Source of the DNA: Mortierella sp. BCC40632
Lineage: Eukaryota > Mortierellomycota > Mortierellomycetes > Mortierellales > Mortierellaceae
Direction of reading: 5' to 3'
Assembly: GCA_011634665.1 (NCBI GenBank)
Contig: WAEK01000002.1
Span: 310,001 to 374,000 of the forward strand
DNA: 64,000 nt
This document shows positions 59,328 to 64,000 of the stretch, piece after piece. The notes beneath the pieces are model-generated. The model had not been told where the DNA came from, did not search any database, and saw only the letters and a list, made by a program, of their open reading frames with translations. Each line of letters begins with the position of its first letter. Positions within the stretch are counted from its first letter, which is position 1. The position numbers and the translations under genes are program-made.

Positions 59328-60461
59328 ATGGCTCAACTTAGCGACGCTTGCTGCAACACGCCTCCAACCAAGACCGAATGGAAAAACCTCGGAGCCGACA
59401 AGGTTCTTCTGACAAAAGTTGGCGGCGGTGAAGGAAAGGTTTACAGGACAGGACCCAAGGATGCCAAATGTGGTATCATTGGACTCTACGACATCCTTGG
59501 ATTTACTCCTACAACCTATCAGTTTTACGATGTATGTTGAACTGACTCTGTCCGGCTCTGAAAGATCAGTTTTTCTCCTCCACGAAAAGGGCCCCTAATA
59601 AGTGCATTTTCTGCTGTTGTTGGTTTGTGCCTTAGAAACTGGCACTTGCCCACAATGGCTACCAGGTCTCTGTCCCACACTGCTTCAAGAATGGAATAAT
59701 GCCATTGGAGTTACTTCAACAACGAGAGAAGGCAATGGCATGGATAGAAAAAAACGGCCACTACACCAACACTCAAGTCGATGAATTGATCTTGGCAGCG
59801 ATTGAGGACCTTCGTGCAGACGGATGCACCTCCTTTGTGATTTATGGTCAATGCTGGGGAACGTTTATTTCTCTCTTTGCAGGTGCTGACGAGCGGATGC
59901 CTATTCTTGCTGTGGGTGGTCCACATCCTTCGATGGTGACGGTCGAAATGGCTGAAAAGCTTCGATGCCCATTGATTCTTCTACCTTCCAAGGATGAACC
60001 GGATATGGTAAGGTCAAACATTGGGCACAATCCATCATCTTCTCTTACTCCTTCCCATCTTCTCCATTTTGATATTAGCATGGAAATTGGTGTTTTTTTT
60101 TTATGTTGCCAGCTCATTAACCCATGGCGAAATACGGAAAATGATGAGTAGATCCCGCTCATTGAGGCCGTCAATACCAAGAACTTTCCAGTCCCTTCAT
60201 TCCATCGTCGATATGATGACCAAGTCCACGGTTGGACAGGAGGTAAGAGGAAAAGAAAAATATATATATATATAAATTACAAATTGTACTTTTACTGCAT
60301 GAGTTTTTTAGCTGACTTGCTTCCTTTCTTTTCGTAACTGGGATATGATAGGTCGTGGTGACTTTTCGGATCCACATCAGCGCAAAGGAATCGAACAGGC
60401 TATTGAAGATCTGGCTAGTTTCACTGACAGAGTGGTTGAGGCAGCAGGCAAGACAGTTTAG
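59328..60461 (+). CDS. Dienelactone hydrolase family protein
   Basis: Four exons: 59328-59531, 59636-60007, 60152-60242 and 60352-60461, giving 258 residues. An alpha/beta hydrolase fold is indicated by the nucleophile elbow YGQCWGT (Cys141), the acid in SKDEPD (Asp188 or Asp191) and the catalytic His218 in QVHGW, the Cys-Asp-His triad of the family. The early GIIGLYDILGF segment forms the oxyanion region. Members hydrolyse dienelactones or related cyclic esters in aromatic breakdown, but fungal members are often of unknown substrate. No targeting signal is seen. All introns have GTATGT, GTAAGG or GTAAGA donors and TAG acceptors. Confidence 0.93.
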
Positions 60462-61308
60462 GGAAGGAAAGAAAATCGACTGACTACTTTGTCTTCCTTA
60501 GTCAACTTTTTTTTTTACCATCCTGGTAACTTGAGTCAATCTCGTTCTGCTGAAATCTGGATTAATAGGATGGTAGAGGGTCTTGTCGCAGGCGGGTGAT
60601 TAAACTTTTTTTTTTTACCAAATACATCCGTCGAATAATAAATGACAAGCTCATTTCCTCCCAAAAGAATTGGCATCGGTGAAGCGGATAAAAAGCGTCT
60701 GACGGTCGAATGAATAGACAATTTTACCCACCTACGAATCTAAAACAAAAGAGAAGTTTTTTTTTTCTCTCCAAAAGTTCAAAGGATAAAAAATATGGCA
60801 TGAGACACCCTGGGAGGACAGAAGAGCGCCTCGAAAGGATCGTGAGACAACGACAAATCTACTGCATCCGATTTATGAATGCGAGGATCGATCCCATTAT
60901 CATTGTGTCCATCTTCAGGTGCATTTTTCCATGACAAATCTCCCGACATTCTCTTGAGCATGCACGGCAACGAACCTTCGACAGTTCCGAGGATCCCGAA
61001 TTTTGTCAGCTATTGGAAGGGCACCACGGAGTGGGTAGACTCAAATGTGGGCCACTCTACTGCTTCCTCTCTGAGGATGCTTCGCCCAAACAGTTGTGGT
61101 ACCTTAATCCACGGTTCCTCTGCAGTGACTTTAGTGTTGGCACTACCTTTCAGCACTCCACTCAAGTATTCAACACAATATTCTCCCTTTGAAAGGCCTC
61201 ACAAAAATAAGCCGTTCATCGTGTGGTCCAGTCTCTTTGCTCGGCTTCTTAGATCTTGAACGAAAGCAAGCGCTGGTTTGGGTAATATTTTTTTTTGTTC
61301 CTCTGTAA
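60462..61308. pseudogene. Degraded coding-like sequence, minus strand
   Basis: Reading the minus strand from about 61256 gives coding-like blocks such as SKKPSKETGPHDERLIFVRPFKGR, here only partly listed: SKKPSKETGPHDERLIF, then TKVTAEEPWIKVPQLFG after a frame change, then IRDPRNCRRFVAVHAQ after a stop. They are in different frames without full splice support. They may be exons of a decayed gene that continues from the inverted-repeat arm to the right, or chance. The family was not recognised. Confidence 0.3.
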
Positions 61309-61516
61309 GTTCAGCCGTTGTTGTGTATCTTCCCATGAGAAAAGCAAATCAAAGTTGTGGTTCATCATACTTGAGGTGTTGTTGGATGATGTCAGAGTGA
61401 CCCGAGATACGCCAGAGTTGCTTAATGCTGAAATGGAGAACACTCGTGTGAGAACTTAGTGAAAAGCTTGGTCTGAGCCTGTGCCGATGCTTTGCAGTCT
61501 CGTCTTTGACAAAAGG
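61309..61516 (-). repeat. Left arm of inverted repeat with gene fragment
   Basis: This arm is about 90 percent identical by eye to the reverse complement of 62675-62871. It differs mainly by transitions and a 22-24-base insertion near 61435-61458. On the minus strand it reads as protein (VKDETAKHRHRLRPSF then IKQLWRISGH) in frame with sequence further right (61517-61600, CVELKIVSKNGPAPLDLF), suggesting a piece of a real gene. Confidence 0.85.
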
Positions 61517-61846
61517 AAGAGACAGGAAGAGATCAAGTGGGGCAGGTCCATTCTTGGAGACAATTTTAAGCTCCACACAAGGCCTTGGCTGAGCATTGCC
61601 GTTTTTTACTTGCAAAAAAAAAAAAAAAAAAGGGTGCAGAAGTAAGGTTTGGTACACGGACCAGCCTGCATGGCGTTTGTTTGCTACTCTTGGCTCCTTG
61701 CAGACCACCGGTCTATTTTTTTTTTTTTTTTGCTCCAAAGTGGCTCTTAGGGCGAGGAGTGACGGGCGACAAGATAAGCAGAGCACTACCCACATGATTT
61801 TCAGTAACCTATCACGACTAGAAGGGAAAAGTAGGATTGGTGTGGC

Positions 61847-61880
<34 letters not shown>

Positions 61881-62674
61881 AGCCATCTCGCTAGAGGGCT
61901 ACGAGTCAATGGAGTAGAAGCTGCAAAGAGAATGAGGATTCATTCCTTGCAGCGATGGCAACCAGATCGCATGGATGGAGAATCAGGCAGGAAAGGGTAA
62001 TGTGAATGAGCAATCATTATTGTCTGTCTGTCTGCCTGCCTGCCTGTCTGCCTGCCTGCCTACCTGCCTGCCTCTCTTCCAGGCAGAAAAGGTGCTAGGG
62101 GGGAGGGGAGGCTTGGCCTTTTTTCTTTTTAACTCTTGCGGCCTCTTTCCTCTCTTTTCTCCCTAATGTCCGCTCCCCTACTCTCACTCTGGCAGCCACG
62201 GCCTTGCCCTCCCCCTCTCAACTCACCAACCCCTTTGCCAATCTGAGCTTGGGTGCCTTACACACCCTTGCCAGCGGCGGGGGGCGTGGCTCTGGTGAGG
62301 GAGGCGTGGGTCTGCGATTCTGATGGATGTTCGAGGTAAGTTCAGTGGTTGTAAGTCCTGGCTGGGGGATTGTTCGGGAGCGTTGTACGCCTCTTGGTTA
62401 CCAGTTCTTGCCCTTTCTCCTGTGCGCGTGCGGGAGTCTGTGGATTCTTCAGGGTCTCCTCGGGAGGATAAACTAGAGGAGGACGTATAAGAATGGAGTG
62501 CTTAGTTTGCAGCCTGCTCGTTGGCGCACTCTGCATATATCCCTTGAGCCTTCTCAAGAGTGAACTGATAGCAAACCACTCGATAGAAGTCTCTTCGATG
62601 ATATCTCAATTAGTTGAACAATAAAAGAAGTCTTTTCTCTTTCTCTCTTTCTCTCTCCTCTCTCTCTCTCTCTC
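61517..62674. other. Spacer between inverted-repeat arms
   Basis: It has 1.16 kb with A/T tracts (61614-61631, 61717-61731, 61848-61878), a (TGCC)n-type tetranucleotide repeat at 62024-62072 and pyrimidine tracts. The left end still has coding-like minus-strand sequence. No transposase is seen. Confidence 0.5.
62024..62072. repeat. (TGCC)n/(TGTC)n tetranucleotide repeat
   Basis: A run of TGTC and TGCC units, mostly TGCC, inside the spacer between the inverted-repeat arms. Confidence 0.88.
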
Positions 62675-62871
62675 TCTTTTACTTTTGTCAAAGACGAGGC
62701 TGCAAAGCATCGGCACAGGCTCAGACCAAGCTTCTCACTCAATTTCAACATTAAGCAATTCTGGCGTATCTCAGGATCACTCTAACATCATCCAACAACG
62801 CCTCAAGTATGACGAACCACAATTTTGATTTGCTTTTCTCATAGGAAGATACACAACAACGGCCGATACAG
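62675..62871 (+). repeat. Right arm of inverted repeat with gene fragment
   Basis: The plus strand reads VKDEAAKHRHRLRPSFSL then IKQFWRISG and soon stops. It begins right after a (CT)n tract and ends near CAACAACGGCC. It lacks the insertion found in the left arm and keeps a CATAG acceptor-like site where the left arm has CATGG. Both arms therefore look like decayed copies of one exon-bearing segment. Confidence 0.85.
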
Positions 62872-63149
62872 GCTATTCATCCTTAACAATATCCTCGCCA
62901 GCTCTGTAAGATGGAAGCATAGTTAATGCAAATGCTGATCCTTATTCTGACCAGACTTTATGATGGCTACTACTTGGAAGGGTATGTGAAAATGTACAAA
63001 ACGTCTTTCGATCGGTAGAGAAGAAGAGAAAAATATCTGCCATCATAACAAGGGTAAAAAATGACGGGGAGGGTTGAGATTACACCGAAGAGCAATGAAA
63101 ATTAGAAAGAAAGAAAAATAAAAGAATAAAAACTCCCATGTCGATCGAC
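62872..63149. other. 3' region downstream of urease
   Basis: A-rich DNA between the inverted repeat and the urease stop codon. It probably holds the urease 3' UTR. No gene is seen. Confidence 0.4.
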
Positions 63150-64000
63150 TTAGAAGATATACATGGATTGACAGAGCGGCAATGTCTCTGCAGGCTTCAC
63201 CATATCACTGATCATAATGCCCTCGACGCTGACCTCGAATGACTCGGGATCCACCTCCACTACCGGGCAAAGCTCATTCAGCTTCATATCAGCCTTGGAG
63301 ATATCTCGACAGTTCCTGATTGGTTCCACGCGTTTCTTCAATCCATACTCTTGACGCTTGTCCAAGTCCACGGCTGCCTGGCTCATAAACACGACTGAGT
63401 TCTCTGCTGCCGCAGACCCGAGAGCGCCAAACATGGGTCGTAGGATAATCGGTTGAGTCGAGGGGATACTGCCGTTAGCCAATCCCATTGCCGAATATGT
63501 CACCACACCCGACTTGAGCACATGCGTTGGCTTGGAGCCAAAGCTGTTGAAATCGTACATGATCAAATCTGCCATCTTGCCCACTTCGATCGATCCCACC
63601 ATATGCGAGATTCCGTGAGCGACAGCCCTATTCATTCACATTCAAGAAAGAGAGTTTTTTTTTTTTTTGGTTAGAGATCAAGAAGTCATTCGCGTTTTCA
63701 CTTTTCTTCTTCTTCTTTCAGATGTCAAAAGCGCTTGGTCCTTACGGGTTGATCGTGTACTTGGCGACATATCGCTTCACTCGGAAATTATCTGCGGTCG
63801 TTTCATATCCTCCTTCACGGGTATCGGGAATATGACCTCGAATCTCCTTCATCCGGTCTGCAAGCATCCAGGTTCGACTCACCACCTCTCCAATTCGTCC
63901 CATGGCCTGTGCATCACTGCTGATCATACTAATCGCTCCCATATCATGCAAACATCCTTCTGCTGCAATCGTCTCGCCTCGGATACGACTCTCTGCGAAG
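63150..64000 (-). CDS. Urease, C-terminal part (gene runs off the window)
   Basis: Two minus-strand exons are visible: 64000-63746 (cut by the window edge) and 63627-63150, encoding about 243 C-terminal residues. The visible part is the alpha-type catalytic domain: [18 protein letters not shown] contains the conserved active-site region with the nickel-ligand Asp, then [42 protein letters not shown], the PMFGALGSA segment, SQAAVD, and the end [10 protein letters not shown]. Fungal ureases are single long chains of about 830 residues combining the bacterial gamma, beta and alpha subunits. The enzyme hydrolyses urea to ammonia and carbamate in the cytosol and needs nickel accessory proteins. 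The flap His and carbamylated Lys lie outside the window. Confidence 0.95.

Noticed and set aside
60879..61259. 126-codon plus-strand open frame
   Set aside because: Composition is poor, and the opposite strand carries more protein-like blocks; it is likely a shadow.

Overview
The window looks like nuclear DNA of an early-diverging filamentous fungus, most likely Mucoromycota and probably Mortierellaceae. The signs are short GT-AG introns with CTAAT-like branch sites in nearly every conserved gene, typical fungal housekeeping proteins, a large F-box family-type protein, CT-rich leaders, and very many (CT)n, (GA)n and poly-T/poly-A tracts. The phylum call is inference, since no database search was possible. 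About 23 protein genes are supported. Exon junctions were worked out by hand from splice motifs, reading phase and recognisable protein families. I found no rRNA, tRNA or CRISPR.

Layout. 1-1.8 kb: no convincing gene. 1.9-14.3 kb: secreted or surface and metabolic genes: a secreted FAD-linked oxidase, a GPI-anchored relative of bacterial substrate-binding proteins, two paralogous MDR reductases on the minus strand flanking an F-box gene, and a small single-pass membrane protein. 15.7-37.9 kb: a dense housekeeping block, much of it mitochondrial: mS29/DAP3, ATP synthase subunit b (ATP4), PRP40, tRNA adenosine deaminase TAD1, dynamin DNM1, UTP3/SAS10, an LYR-motif protein, mitochondrial glutamyl-tRNA synthetase and YTM1. 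38.5-48.5 kb: a pepsin-like protease, APC10/DOC1, URC4 and mitochondrial uL14. 49.7-51.4 kb: a C2H2 regulator with unusual finger spacing. 51.4-59.3 kb: an 8-kb gene desert full of purine/pyrimidine microsatellites plus a tandem duplication. 59.3-60.5 kb: a dienelactone hydrolase. 60.5-62.9 kb: an inverted duplication of a coding-like segment. 63.1 kb to the edge: the C-terminal part of urease.

How genes fit together. Two divergent promoters each serve two mitochondrial genes (mS29/ATP4 and LYR/glutamyl-tRNA synthetase). UTP3 and YTM1 both act in ribosome assembly. URC4 (uracil catabolism) and urease are metabolically related but 16 kb apart. I saw no novel defence or biosynthetic system. The most notable points are a 10-nt microexon that restores a conserved GTPase motif in DNM1, mosaic divergence between the MDR paralogs, the inverted duplication at 61.3-62.9 kb, and a pepsin-like zymogen whose best gene model has no signal peptide.
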